Source: Marisa cornuarietis
Taxonomy: Eukaryota; Mollusca; Gastropoda; Architaenioglossa; Ampullariidae
Direction: 5' to 3'
Length of the DNA stretch: 64,000 nucleotides
NCBI GenBank assembly: GCA_004794655.1
Contig: SMMW01000219.1
Coordinates: 62,001 to 126,000 of the forward strand
Shown: in pieces, positions 35,731 to 47,515 of the stretch
Position numbering within the stretch: the first letter of the stretch is position 1
How the letters are laid out: every line of letters begins with the position of its first letter
The notes under the pieces: generated by a model
Databases searched by the model: none
What the model saw: only the letters and a program-made list of their open reading frames with translations
What the model was told of the DNA's origin: nothing
Program-made: the position numbers and the translations under genes

Positions 35731-36917
35731 AGGTGGACGCCGCAGTGGCCTATCAATGCGCTCCTCCCAACGACTGGGACCAGTCATGGGACAAATTAAT
35801 GAATGACCTTTTACTACCCTTATCCCGACCTATTCCAGGATAAGCTTCATTTACCCAATCCGCACCATTTGGCCACAAGTGCATTTAGGAACTTTCAGAA
35901 ATAATTCAATACACATTTTTATTTGTCCAAAATTGTAAAATTGTTCACCTACACACATACTTGACCCTCTTTAACAATATAAATTTTTGTCATCGTTGTA
36001 TCGAAAATCTCAACCAGATTTACTGCATGAGAGAATGGATGATATACAACTTTAACATCTCATCTGAGTAATTAGTTGCATGATCTGTGCATACAGATCA
36101 ATCAAAATACATGACTTTTAAAGAGACACAAGATCAGTATTTACACAAAATTTCAACATTTAGCATTACAACAAAATGGCAACAAATTGCATGTGATGTA
36201 TAGATGTATTTTCTCTCTCATTATTTCCATTAAGTCAAGAATGTCACAGAGAAGTTAACTTGAGCACTCAATTTGTACCACGTATGTATCTAACTCATCC
36301 AATCCTGCCATCACTGGGAACAGTTGGTAAAATGAGTATAAAGGAAAGGTGTGCTGAAGGTAAGTACAAACTACAGTACATGTTTATTGATTGCAACATA
36401 AATCACAAAGAGATCCTAATGCATCAAAATGAAACACAGCTATTGCAAATATGTTTAACGGGGAACAAAATAACCTAAAGGTTATAATATGTTAATTACT
36501 GTAATAAGTAGAGGTAAAAATGTCGTAATATTTTCATTTATAATCCTCAAACGTTGAGCAGAAATAAATGCCATTATTTGCTGTTTAATTATCGAGGTCA
36601 AAGCAAATATTAATAAGTAGTTATCTAAATGATGACCACTCATCAATCTAGTGAAAAGAGCTCAGTCTTTTTCTGTATCCATTTATTTTCAAGTACTCAC
36701 AGTGGTGACCACTCATCTTTCATAAGCCCCTTTTAACCAATGAAGAAAATATGATAAAACAATTACTGAAATAATGATAACCAATGACTACTGAATAAAA
36801 ACAAAAAGTATAAAAAATCTGACTATTCAATAAAAACAAAAAGTATGTGAACAATCTTGAGTGATGATCCCCTACGGTGTCTTACACTAAGGACTGCATT
36901 TCCTTATAATGCATTAG
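35731..36917. other. Probable 3' UTR and flank of the FAD oxidoreductase gene
   Basis: A/T-rich with no coding signal. A minus-strand AATAAA lies at about 36682, 235 bp past the stop codon, and may set the 3' end. A short direct repeat (aataaaaacaaaaagtat) occurs at about 36794 and 36830. Confidence 0.4.
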
Positions 36918-38882
36918 TTAGTAGCCCATGATGAATCTAACGAATCTGATGAACATGGCTAAAATGGCAAAGGCGCTCATTAATGGTTTCAGGCACACTG
37001 CAATGAGAGATCCCTTGTTGAAGCCCCAGCGAAGAGGCCGGCCATGAGCTATCAGCATGTATTGTTCAAACTGGCTGGTTGCCAATCTGTCTTGGGGAAA
37101 CGGGTAGTCAGCACCCAAACATGCAGCAGCTGCAAATCCTGAGATGATGGCTATTTCGTGCGTGTTAATGAAGGTGTAGGCACCACAATAGTATGTCCGC
37201 TGCTGACCCTGCAGGTAACGCATAAAGGGCACAGTGAACGCAAAATGACTCCAGCTGTGCGAGAACTGTCGCCAATATCTTGTCAGCAGCACTTTGCTCC
37301 TGCAAATCTCTCTCTCAGTCCAAACAAAGGACAGTTTATCATCAAGAAAAATAGTCTGGAACACATTTCTGCCAGAGTTCTTAAGCTGAGGCTGGTAATT
37401 GGAAAGGTTGAACGACATCTCAATTTTCTCTGGGTCCCAGTCATAAGTGCGAACAAAGTACTGGTCTTTATTAAGATGAACTTCATAATACTTGTTCATG
37501 TAGTCTTCATCTTCATGAGTTACTATGAGATCATTGAAATACTTCACATTCCCCAAAACTCTGCGTTCCATGAATGTGGAGCTGTCAAGAACATTAAGCA
37601 CAGTCTCTGCGTCACATGCAAAGATGATATAATCATAAATATCTACCTGGTCGTCCTCATCAGTTACATACACCAAAGAGTTTTTTCTACGGACGGACTT
37701 AACTGCTCGACCACCATAAAAATCAACACCACAATTTCTAATGATGACCTCATACATTTTGTCCAGCCTGGGAAATGCAAACATCTCAGGTGTCTGGCTC
37801 AGTAAGAGCTGGGGATCATAGTCAAAAAGCCGGAGGTCATCGTCCAAAAACACACGTGCCATGACAGCAGCAGAAACGCGAGACGTCTGGTTTCCTGTAC
37901 CAAAGAAAAGTGCTGTCAGTGGGAAAACCATACTATTTCTGAACTCATCAGAGTATCCAGACCAGCGAAGTACAAGAGCAATAGGCATAAAGATAAAAAG
38001 CAAAGCATAATTATTAATTGTGCATAATGTTTTTTCAAACCGCCTAATTTCTGGAGCAAGACGTTTGACTAAGTCAGTTGTTGAGTAGTTTGTCCAAGCA
38101 GTTTTTCCTTTGCCAAAGGAAATCATCATCTTAACAGGAGTTGTTTCAAAGCCAAATTTTTGCATCAAGTTGATAGTATTTCGGTAGGTGGGACATCCAC
38201 CCTGCACACCATCATTGATGAAAATGTTCCCTGCAACATAAAAATTCCATATGAAAGGCATGATTTATCCTAAGCAAAATATTCTGATGCATACAATATA
38301 AGTTTACGGATAATGTTACATAGGTTTAGTGTATTCAGCTACTAGATGTGTATGTATTTGAAAACATTCCTTGTACATGAGGAAACATGTGTAAACCATA
38401 ATTGCATCAATCAAGCAATCAAAGAGAAACAACTCTGCAACATGTACAAACAATGGAGAGAGCTATAGATCATGGTGCACACGTCGACCAATGAGGATAA
38501 AGAAGAGTACAACAAAATTCACTTATTTTGTGGCTGAACTATCACACAGATATGTGGTTGAATCGACTATAGGCTGTCGCCGACAATGAAATGACGACAA
38601 CACAGGAGCTAAAGCATAAAAGTGACTTGCGACTAGCACTATCCAGACATTTCAAAATGTGTAGAAAACAGGAATTTTAATAGCCGTCTTCCTTCATTGA
38701 AGATACCTATGTTTTATTTATTTATTCTTACCAGGTATATCATGTGATGAAGCTGCACCTCCGGGTGCTTGCGCCTTCTCCCATACCTCCACAGTGAACT
38801 TCTTGTTGCGCGACAAGGAATAAGCTGCAGCAGTTCCCGCAGCCCCTGCTCCCACAATCAGAACTCTACGACGATTGGCCAT
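36918..38882 (-). CDS. FAD-dependent amine-oxidase-fold oxidoreductase
   Basis: Two coding exons, 38732-38882 and 36918-38230, joined in phase 1 with donor GTAAGAA and acceptor TTTTTATGTTGCAG, give 487 aa. The N-terminus RRRVLIVGAGAAGTAAAYSL is a dinucleotide-binding loop (GxGxxG) for FAD. It is followed by VEVWEKAQAPGG, where the acidic residue of WEK would bind the ribose. The C-terminal YYCGAYTFINTHEIAIISG corresponds to the second FAD-contact segment of flavin amine oxidases. The layout best matches the broad amine-oxidase/NAD-FAD-binding group (COG2907-like), whose substrate is generally unknown. A hydrophobic C-terminal segment (LMSAFAILAMFIRFVRFIMG) suggests a membrane tail anchor. The gene runs divergently from the C3orf33 homologue. 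The start codon is preceded by an in-frame-free leader and gives the canonical position of the FAD loop. Confidence 0.85.
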
Positions 38883-39006
38883 GATGACTTCTTTCCTCTG
38901 TTAAGTCACATAAAAACATTGCATGCATTATAATTAAGTTTCTTTCAACATAATCTAACAACTCAAGTTGCCCATGACTTCAAAGCGAACAGCAGATCGA
39001 GACGAG

Positions 39007-39018
39007 CCGCCATTTTGT
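39007..39018 (-). promoter_or_regulatory. YY1-type element near the FAD oxidoreductase start
   Basis: The minus strand reads AAACAAAATGGCGGCTCGTC. The CAAAATGGCGGC core resembles the YY1 site that often overlaps transcription starts of animal genes in this orientation. It lies about 125 bp upstream of the start codon, within the roughly 1-kb region shared with the divergent C3orf33-like gene. Confidence 0.4.
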
Positions 39019-39870
39019 TTATACACGCCGTTCGTTGCTATGTTGTTTCCTTCACAATTATAATATGAAGAACAAAGCGAACAAAAGTGCGGCATCAGAA
39101 TAATAAAATCGGCATGCAAGACTCGCACAACAGCCCCGGTGTTTACAGACCAAACGGCAGGCGCTATCCCTCTGCACCGGGTCGTGAGGTCAGGGCTTGT
39201 CATCTTCGCTGTAATCAGTCTACGACACACACACACACAATAACTGTACGTACAAGTGCAATATAATAAAACCCCAACATGCTGGGGCAGAAGTCTCACC
39301 AGGTGGTCCTCAGCTATAAGTAAGAAGAAAGTTCAATTTGGTATCCCAAGCATTATTGTCATGTACAGAGTTTTACTGGTGCTTACAGAAACTTGTTCGA
39401 CCATGACCTTAGACCATGACGTTGGAGGATGCCCGCAGCTGATTGGCGGGTTGGCGGGAGATCTCCAGAGTTCAAGTGTCAAGGACGAATCTCGTTTTCG
39501 TATGACCGCGGCATCAATACATGTTCTGCACAATACAACTTTATTAATATCCACTAGGGGAATTCCTCGGACATTTCACAAAGTTGTAAGTAGCAATAAA
39601 CACAGTTGAGCTTCAAATTAAAGTAATGACATATACATTCAGAGTACATTTTGATAATTATGAGCAGTGACAAAATAATTGCAGAACCTGTTCACAAATG
39701 TGGTCAAATTCTGTCGGGCATCAGAAATGTATTATAGTTCTTTGTAGCACATGAGATGTCAGGAAACTTCAGTCAGCGTCCTCCTTCTCTTAAGGCAAAT
39801 TATTGACTAATGATGAATTCTTCCTGTATTGATATATATGTTACAGACTGATCGAATCTTCGAAGGCGAA

Positions 39871-39891
39871 ATGTTACATGAGCATCAATAA
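39871..39891 (+). CDS. Six-codon upstream ORF before the C3orf33-like gene
   Basis: ATG TTA CAT GAG CAT CAA TAA. It ends 2 nt before the main start codon at 39894. If the leader includes it, translation of the main frame would need leaky scanning or close reinitiation. A possible acceptor (ATATGTTACAG at 39835-39845) could start this leader exon. The reading is direct; the regulatory role is inferred. Confidence 0.4.
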   Translation: MLHEHQ

Positions 39892-39893
39892 TA

Positions 39894-42632
39894 ATGCCAG
39901 TGATAGATGACGTACAAAAGTTTGTGGACAATCACATCCGAGAAATTAAGGTATATATAGCATCAAGCCTACTTTTACAACAAATGCATTGTTAACAGGT
40001 ATCTCAACAGAAAGTTAATTGAATCCACAAGCACTTACGACACTAATTATATTAATTTCACATACACACTGCGAGATAGTATAGAGAAAAATTTTAAAGT
40101 TACTGCAAAGGCTTGTAACCTTGAAGCTCCACGTATTCTTTTTGTGTAGGTTCAAGGGCTTTAATGATTAAACGCATTTCTTTCTTCATCCTGTTATTCT
40201 TGAAAAGAAATGATTGCTTTTTTCATTCCAGTATATTGTATTTGGACTTGGAACTGCAGGCATAATTTTGATCATTCGAGATCTGCATTTGGTAAGATGG
40301 AATATTTAGGATGTTTTTACTTTAAGTTTAAAGTATGTTAAAATCTTATGATTCAATGCTCATGTAAAATGAAATGATATCCACTTAGTGCTTCTCAGTT
40401 GAGAAAACAAAATGCCCGAAAGGTTATAAGTAGTCTTTGGTGTCGCATGCTAATACGTAGTGTAAGAATAGGCATTGAGATGTTGATGTTTTAGAGGAGT
40501 TTTGACCAGAGAGTATAGATATCTATGCTCTTTGTTTTGACCAAAGTAATACCTTCAAATTGAATCTTCAACATATGCCAACCATATGATTACATCAAAA
40601 TTCTCAAACATTCATCTCAAACTGTGATGTGTAATTTAAAAATGAATTTTTCGTTGATGGCATGTTTGCTGAGTCTCATTTTTTTATCACTTATGCTTAC
40701 ATCTGGTGACTTGTAGAACAAATCAGTTAAAACGGTCACCATATTCTTTGCTATATTTTGTTGTTTAGTATAAGATATGAAACTTCCAGGTTCAAACTTT
40801 CCGCCAAGTATCAGGCATCCCTTCAAAATTTGTGACTTCTCACATCACTCTCCAGGGGAAAGTCCAACAGATTAACCACAAGGGTCTTTTGTTGACCAAA
40901 CATGAACCTGCATTTGTAATTCCTTTCTCCTCACGGCTTCGAAAGTATCGTGCAAAGTCAGACCTAGGTAAGAAACATGCAAGTTATTATAATTATATTG
41001 GGGCGATTTCTTGCCGCTGTGATGATTCATAGCCTAACATGACCATTTTTGTTTTATTGTGTTTTGTGGCATTTGTTCCAGACTTGCTGCCAGTACAGCT
41101 AGCAAGTGTTCAGATAACAGAGCGAGGTAAAGAATGGCTTGAAGGGAATGTTCTTCACAAGCATGTCTGGTTTCAACTACTTTTTAAAACGGAGGAGAGT
41201 GTGATGTGCTCTGTAAGCATAAGAAAGGTAGGAGAACTTTCATTAGTATATTTTTATTTGAGCATCAAGTCAAACTCCTTGTCACACAGATCAGTTTATT
41301 GGTTAGTGAGTGGAATGGGGGAAAATCTATGACATTTTGCATATAAGAATTATAAGTCTGTGGATCACAGCGTGTATTGGTAACAAACAAGTTCAGTGCT
41401 AAGCAAATGTTACATGTACCTTATATTATATTATTATATTACCATTTTGTTTTAAATTTGGTGGTGTAAAATATGGAACAGCATAGCTGAAATGATTACT
41501 TGTTTTGTAAACAACACCCAGAAATCTTTCTTGTATTATTATTATTACTACTAATAGTACTACTGCAACTACTACAGGTAATCCTCCTCATTAAGACTTG
41601 TTAGATATGACCTAAAAAATGTTTACAGACGTATTTTGCTATATAAACATCATCTCTATTACAACTACCTCCCCAACTTACAATCAACAGTTTTTGCTCT
41701 ATTGTGATTTTTATACAGAAGTCATCTGTTGAAAAATGAAATACATTGTAAAATAGATCACTTCTGGTAAAATGTTTGCCCTATGTTGTAACTTTCTGCA
41801 GAAATACCGAAAAATAAATTTATTCGTGTAAACAACTGTTTGTGCTCTATTGTGACTAATTGCAGAAATCATATTGAAAAAATACGCAAAGTGCGTTTTT
41901 AGAGAGCATCTTAGTCTACCGTGGTACATGTGTGATCAGTTCTCTTACCTGGAGATTAAATCTTCAGCCTATTGCAACAATGGCAGAATTAGTGAGCATC
42001 AATAATTGAAAGGGAAAACAGCAAGGGAAAATACTATGATATGGCTTTAAAAGCTCTATTTTCAACATTTAAATAAATGAATTTCTAGGTGTTTAAAGTA
42101 ATGGTTTGTGGAATGAATGCAGACTGCTTGATTTTCTGAAATCCCTTTCAGTTACAACCTGGTTTGGGTGAATTTTAGCAAGTCTTAATAAGGAGGTTTT
42201 ATTATGTTTTTTTTATTTTTGTTTTGTTGTTGTCGAGGGCTTACAAGTTTGCTTAGTAAGTCTAAACTGCTGGTGAGAAAATAAACTTCATTACCAAAAC
42301 GATTAATTCTTTTTAATGAGAAGGATCAAGTTGGTCATGAAATTTGTCTACTTTTCCAGAATGCTTTGTTCAAAACCAACATCAGTGAGAGTCTAGTTAG
42401 ACAAGGACTATGCAAAGTACTTCTGGAGGATCTCACAAACCCTCACGATAAAGTTGTACAGAGTTTTGTTGCAAGGCTCATAGCAGCAGAACGCAGAGCA
42501 CAACAAGAGAAACTTGGAATATGGCAAGACACCGTAAATCAGTCAGGAAAGAAATCATCAGTCATGTCATTAATCACAAAATTCATCAAATGGACTGGCC
42601 AAAAAGTGAAGCAATATTGGCAGAGACGATGA
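39894..42632 (+). CDS. C3orf33-like membrane protein with a nuclease-fold domain
   Basis: Five coding exons: 39894-39950, 40232-40291, 40790-40967, 41082-41227 and 42360-42632, all GT-AG with matching phases, giving 237 aa. Residues 1-19 match the DDHLR-type N-terminus of vertebrate C3orf33. Residues 20-39 (YIVFGLGTAGIILIIRDLHL) are the single membrane segment. The rest corresponds to its staphylococcal-nuclease-like region: VTSHITLQGKVQQINHKGL, then WLEGNVLHKHVWFQLLFKTE, then NISESLVRQGLCKVLLEDL and EKLGIWQD. The C-terminus is basic (KKSSVMSLITKFIKWTGQ). Length is close to the human protein of about 250 aa. The family is linked to the inner mitochondrial membrane in recent work, and no nuclease activity is established. 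An in-frame TGA at 39879 excludes an earlier start. Confidence 0.85.
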
Positions 42633-43131
42633 TAATCCTGCTTGAACTACACAAGCTTCTCCACCAAAGCATGAGTTACGATGGCATTGCCAAACATATT
42701 GATGCTCCTTTTGTGTGTAACAGGAACTTAAGTCTTGATGCCTCTCCACAATGCAGGGGATAATTTCAATGTCAAAAGGCTTGTGTCTTTTGAATGAAGC
42801 CACGTGCTTCACTCATGTTTTGGGACTTTGTGTTAAAATTAAACTCATTCATTTCAAAATAATCCTGCAGTAATCCTATAAAGTGAACTGCTAGTCAGAA
42901 CAATAAGGGGAGATAACTATGTTATAGTTTGCTGCAGCCAGACTAGGGGTGACACTTGGTGCGGGAAGTTATTTACACAAGTGGTGCTGTTGAGTTGTTT
43001 AATGAAAATGTAAATTCTTTTGTTGAGGTTTCCTGTTCTTTGGTTTTGTGTGAGGCCAGAAAGGTATTTCAGTTAATTGTATAAACCTGCTAACTGCTGT
43101 ACCCCAGCCAAAACACAGAGGCTTTGCACTA

Positions 43132-43137
43132 AATAAA
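43132..43137 (+). terminator. Polyadenylation signal of the C3orf33-like gene
   Basis: AATAAA about 500 bp after the stop codon, in an A/T-rich 3' UTR-like stretch. Other AATAAA hexamers lie further on, so this choice is provisional. Confidence 0.5.
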
Positions 43138-43654
43138 ACTGTTAATATGTTAATAATAAACACCCTTTGTAATATGTCTATTTATATACTATGCTTATTT
43201 ATTATACATTTATAAAAATGTATATAATGACATCAGCTATGGCCCATATATAACTTCTCTCTCACTCTTACATTCATTCAAACATGCAACACAAACGCCA
43301 TCAAATAAAACTCGTACCAGAGCATGTAAAATAAGTGAAAATGTTTCTGAAAAAAAGACACTTCAATTTCTTTTTGGGATGAACCCTCAATCTTGCTTAC
43401 TTAGGGAAGTAACTCATTGATAAGTGGTTCAACATGCCAATGGTGCCACATGTTCAGGATGGCACCCATGCTTGTGGTTGCCCCGTCCTTTACCTACCTG
43501 CTAAATCAGGTACCGTATTTGAAGATGGAGCTTTAGTCACAGGTTCAACGTGAGTCTTGAATTTGTTGCCAGCTCCGATGGTGAGCAAATAAGCCACATG
43601 ACTCTGAAGCCTGGTCACACAACCTTTAGATAGCTGAAATCTTGCCAAGACCTT

Positions 43655-43845
43655 ACTTGTCTGCACAGTTTGTGACATTTGTCACAGCATGTTGATTAAG
43701 AAATGAGTCCCTCAAGACGCAGCAAGGATTTTCTCCCTTGATGTCTGCCTGTCTGCATAGTTTTTGATATCTGTCACAGCATGTTGATTGAGAGACGAGT
43801 CCCTTGAGACATAGCAAGGATGTTCTCACTTGATGCCCACTGTGA
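43655..43845. repeat. Direct duplication of about 92 bp
   Basis: Two adjacent copies share tctgtcacagcatgttgatt or its variant, gagtccct(c/t)(a/g)aga and agcaaggat. They are diverged by several substitutions. Confidence 0.75.
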
Positions 43846-43919
43846 CTACACAGAAACATGTTTCTAAATTAAAATGACCTGTTTATTTAGGAGGGGTAGA
43901 AAATATAATAAAAGCTCTC

Positions 43920-43985
43920 AGTGTGGAGGATTAAACTCCCAACCTCTGGATTACAAGAATAGTACTCTAGCTCAGCAATGGAGGA
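43920..43985 (-). pseudogene. tRNA-Thr pseudogene
   Basis: The minus strand keeps CCTCCATTGCT, a loop TTCTTGTAATC around TGT, and GGGAGTTTAATCCTCC. Both the anticodon stem and the T loop are mutated relative to the three intact genes nearby. It is the decayed fourth member of the local tRNA-Thr group. Confidence 0.7.
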
Positions 43986-44198
43986 CGCCTGGTACTTGTT
44001 AAAACACTCACTTGTCACCACTCCAGTGATACACTGTATGTTATCCTGTTTGCAGGGCAGTGGGCAGACTGTCAGGGTTTTCTCCAGCTACTTCAATTTT
44101 CTCCCTCTTCCCTTTCCCCTCATTGTGTGAAATCACCTGTAGGTAGAAGCACTTTCCCACCAAACTGACTAACCAACCAACCAACTGAGCTATGGAGG
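43986..44198 (+). mobile_element. Degenerate SINE, family 2
   Basis: Shares AGGGTTTTCTCC, CTCTTCCC, GTGTGAAATCACCTGTAGGT and GAAGCACTTTCCCACCAAA, then CCAACCAACC, with the copies at 23767 and 57395. At its end (44184-44198) is a piece identical to the 5' end of the tRNA-Thr genes on the minus strand. Confidence 0.55.
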
Positions 44199-44199
44199 C

Positions 44200-44758
44200 A
44201 AGACTCTAGACATCTCATGTGATCTCGTGATCAATGTCAGGTCAAAGGGATCGAGCTATAGATATACCTACTTAAAGGTCCCAGCCTTCCAATTGGCTGA
44301 TGCCTTGACAAGGTAAATTTATCCGTGTACAAAGCTGACGTCTGTGTTGGTAACTTTTGTCCATGCTTGTTGATGTTTGCAAGCATGTATCCTGAAAAGC
44401 GGATAGTCCGAACCCAGAACAACACCAGCAGTTGGTAGTAGGTCCCTGACGCTGATGCTGAAGATAGTAAGGCAACGATGACGAGATGGGCACCGCACTC
44501 ACATTAAAAGTGGCCCAGAGGAAAGTGTATCTCTAACACCTAACTCCCCACACGATATTTTAAACAAAAAAGTTATGGGTAGAACTTAACCCTTTTTTTT
44601 GGGGGGGAAACGGAAGTGTTTGAGAAATAATATTTCACGCCGAATTGATTAGAAAGAAGTTTGCACCATACTAATATCTCAACATGCTTTTACGAGATTT
44701 GGAAAGGTGTGACAGACTCTTGACATGTTTTGAGTTCGTGTAAAATGAAGTTTAGTCG
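44200..44758. other. Intergenic, no gene recognised
   Basis: Small open frames only. A G run lies at 44600. Confidence 0.35.
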
Positions 44759-44831
44759 AGCACCCAGGGAGGATCGAACTCCCGTCCCCTGGTTTACAAG
44801 ACCAGTGCTCTAGCCACTGAGCTATGGAGGC
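44759..44831 (-). tRNA. tRNA-Thr (anticodon TGT), copy 1
   Basis: GCCTCCA-TA-GCTC-...-GAGC, anticodon arm CTGGT CTTGTAA ACCAG, and T arm GGGAG TTCGATC CTCCC. There is no intron and no encoded CCA. One acceptor-stem pair is broken (position 3 C faces T in TGGGTGC), and the variable region has GGGAC where the other two have GGGTC. It may be slightly impaired. Confidence 0.85.
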
Positions 44832-46067
44832 CCACGTTGACCAGGACGTCCAATGTGTTGTATAAAACTTGATAACTTGGGGTGTGGTGGGAGTGTTCCC
44901 TACACAGATAACTGTAACTTGCAGGTACATGAAGAGATCCGTAAGGCGCCCACTTCTCTCTCTACACAGTGGTTCTAAACACTGATCGAGATACTAACGC
45001 CAGTATGTACACACAAATCTTGAACCCGAAACTTCGGTTTGTAAAATAGCGGTGAAAAAAAAAGATCGATTATGAGCTGCAGCATTTTCTTTTTCTGTGT
45101 CCCATGTCACGCCGGTGGCCGCCAAGATGTCGGCTGTTTGATGGTCGCCAACAGTTTGGTGTCCACAGTCCACACCACCACAAACGTCGACTGCAGGTTG
45201 CAGTTTCCTTCACCAACCCCTCGCCTTCAGTTTATCGTCTGATAAAAGCGTCCTCTTCACAAAGTTTCAAATAGAAAAACATTTCTTATCATCCTTATGA
45301 CAGTTAAATATCTTAAACAATATAAGAATAGTTTCAGTTTTGCCGTCAGTATGTGCTTTGCACCCTAACGATGCATGTTACACGAGACTTCTAATTGTGT
45401 TAAAAGTGTTGAAATGATGAAGCCCTTGCTTAGCCTTAGAATAGGTATGTTAAAAAAAAACAAAAGCGATTCAAAGCCATGTATCTGATGTTTTTCTTGA
45501 AAGATCAAACCTGCAACTTTTGCTCATCAAAAACAATGTAGAGAAAAGGTTGGCGTCACGTTTGCCGAGTGATTCAAGCGATTTCCTGTCTTTCACTAGG
45601 TTTTGGTACCCGAGAGTGGAGAGTGCCCACCCACCCCGAATATGAATAGATAAAAGAGAATAGTCATCAAAGCATTTTTTCAGACAAATTGCTGGACTGA
45701 AAACTCTTCAGCGGCCTTGAACGAGGGAGGGGGATTTTTAAAGGGAGGTATAGTGGCAGGGAGACACCGGACACAACCTTTCTTCTCGCAAATAATTTCT
45801 CCCTAGCAGTCTCTTTTTACTATGGGGGTGAGTAAACATGGAAAAAAGATTGGACGAAGAGGTTTGGTGGGGCGGGTATAAAGCCAAAATACCTCCAGTA
45901 GTCATAGTATGTGGAACTCACTAATGCATATTTCTGCACGGCCTTATATCACATTACATATAATTCTTTTTAGCAAAACAATGAAAAGCTGACATTTGGC
46001 AAGTGACATTTTCTTATCATTTATCATTTATTTCGAACATTTCATGTAAAAGAATACACGTCAAGTT
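44832..46067. other. Intergenic between tRNA-Thr genes
   Basis: No protein gene or named repeat is seen. A CGCCGGTGGCCGCCAAGATG segment near 45110 is GC-rich but isolated. Confidence 0.35.
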
Positions 46068-46140
46068 AGCCCCCAAGGAGGATCGAACTCCCGACCCCTG
46101 GTTTACAAGACCAGTGCTCTAACCACTGAGCTATGGAGGC
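46068..46140 (-). tRNA. tRNA-Thr (anticodon TGT), copy 2
   Basis: Acceptor GCCTCCA/TGGGGGC (T4-G69 wobble), D arm GCTC/GAGC, anticodon arm CTGGT CTTGTAA ACCAG, and T arm GGGAG TTCGATC CTCCT (closed by a G-T pair). A and B boxes are intact. No intron. Confidence 0.92.
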
Positions 46141-46260
46141 CCCTACTCTCGGCTTAACTTAACACAATTATTTTTCATAAATAATGATCAAACTGGGATC
46201 GATTATGCAGGTGTTTTCCACCCTCCCGCCTTACCTAGTTTAAAGAACGTTCACTCGCAC

Positions 46261-46261
<1 letters not shown>

Positions 46262-46309
<48 letters not shown>
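46262..46309. repeat. (AC)n microsatellite
   Basis: About 24 AC dinucleotides. Confidence 0.9.
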
Positions 46310-46310
<1 letters not shown>

Positions 46311-47220
46311 CCATTTAAACTGGTTTTCACTGAACTATATGTAGGTAGGCTGATCTCGAACTTTTCTAAACCAAGTGATGTTTTACCAAACACATCTTAC
46401 ACATGCTGTAGTTTGACAAGCCCACCATGTCGACATCTTGACATGATACACGTGCTCACACGTGTCTCTTCTCCCACCCCGATACACGAATCCCATCCAC
46501 CCTTCGAGCATTTTTACGATCTCCCCGTGCGCTCCTTTCTGGTCTACATTCACAAATAAACATTTTGAAACCAAGTAATCAACCGCGCGTATCTGTGCTA
46601 CTAACAACACCTAAAAAGGAAATGAAAAATAGTTTTAAAATAATTTATCCAACGTAGGAGTAGAAAATAGTTTAAATTAGCCAATAAGTGATGAAGGCTA
46701 AACATGCTTTTTTGTGGGAGGGGGTGGGGGGTGCTCACATGTTTGTGCAGACGCGTTTGAGACAGAAAAGGAGAAGGTGTGTATTGTAATACTTGTTGTG
46801 AAGGAGAAAAAATGTCTTATAATACTTGTGGTGTAGCTGTAGAGACCACAGAACGTGTCAGCAGCATGCACGCGCAAAGTTCTATGTGTACATGAAGCGG
46901 ATTGTGTGAGCATGAGTAGATGCACGAAAGAAAAGGATGGAGAGACATTAAAAGAGTGAAAGATGGAGGGAGGGAGGCAGATACAACAGGAATCACAAGA
47001 ATTGTAAGCATCTTCTTCTTCTATTCGCAGCTAGGAAAAGTCTTTTCATTTGTTAAGATGTAGTACAGTCCTGGACGCCTAGTGTCACAAACAGTGTCAC
47101 ACCATTTGCTGTGTACACCAGAAGCTGAACTGCGACTTCAGTCTCCTCCTGACTGCTGGACATGGACATCCACTGCTAGTAGGTCTGAACCTCCACACAG
47201 AGGTCTTCACACGACTGGAC
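46310..47220. other. 3' flank of the SLC17-like gene, no other gene recognised
   Basis: Short open frames only; part is probably 3' UTR of the transporter gene. Confidence 0.35.
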
Positions 47221-47224
47221 AGGA

Positions 47225-47515
47225 CGTGAGGTAGGAACAGGTCTGAGTCTTCACATGGTCATCTCCACACTTCCATAGACAGACGTGACTTGTGAGCGGG
47301 TCTCTGTGTTCAGTCATCTCCAGACTTCCATAGACAGACGTGACTTGGGAGCGGGTCTCTGTGTTCAGTCATCTCCAGACTTCCATAGACAGACGTGACT
47401 TGGGAGCAGGTCTCAGTCTTTCAGTCATCTCCAGACGTCCATAGACGTGACATGAGAGCGGGTGTGGGTCTGTCTTCAGACAGTCATCTCCAGACTTCCA
47501 TAGACAGATGTCTTC
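47225..47515. repeat. 55-bp minisatellite overlapping the 3' end of the SLC17-like gene
   Basis: About five units (tctccagacttccatagaca then gacgtgacttgggagcgggt and ctctgtgttcagtca). The last unit includes the stop codon at 47476 and the codons just before it, so the repeat runs across the end of the coding region. Confidence 0.9.

Noticed and set aside
37158..37805. 215-codon plus-strand open frame
   Set aside because: Lies wholly antisense to the long coding exon of the FAD oxidoreductase and has no domain pattern.
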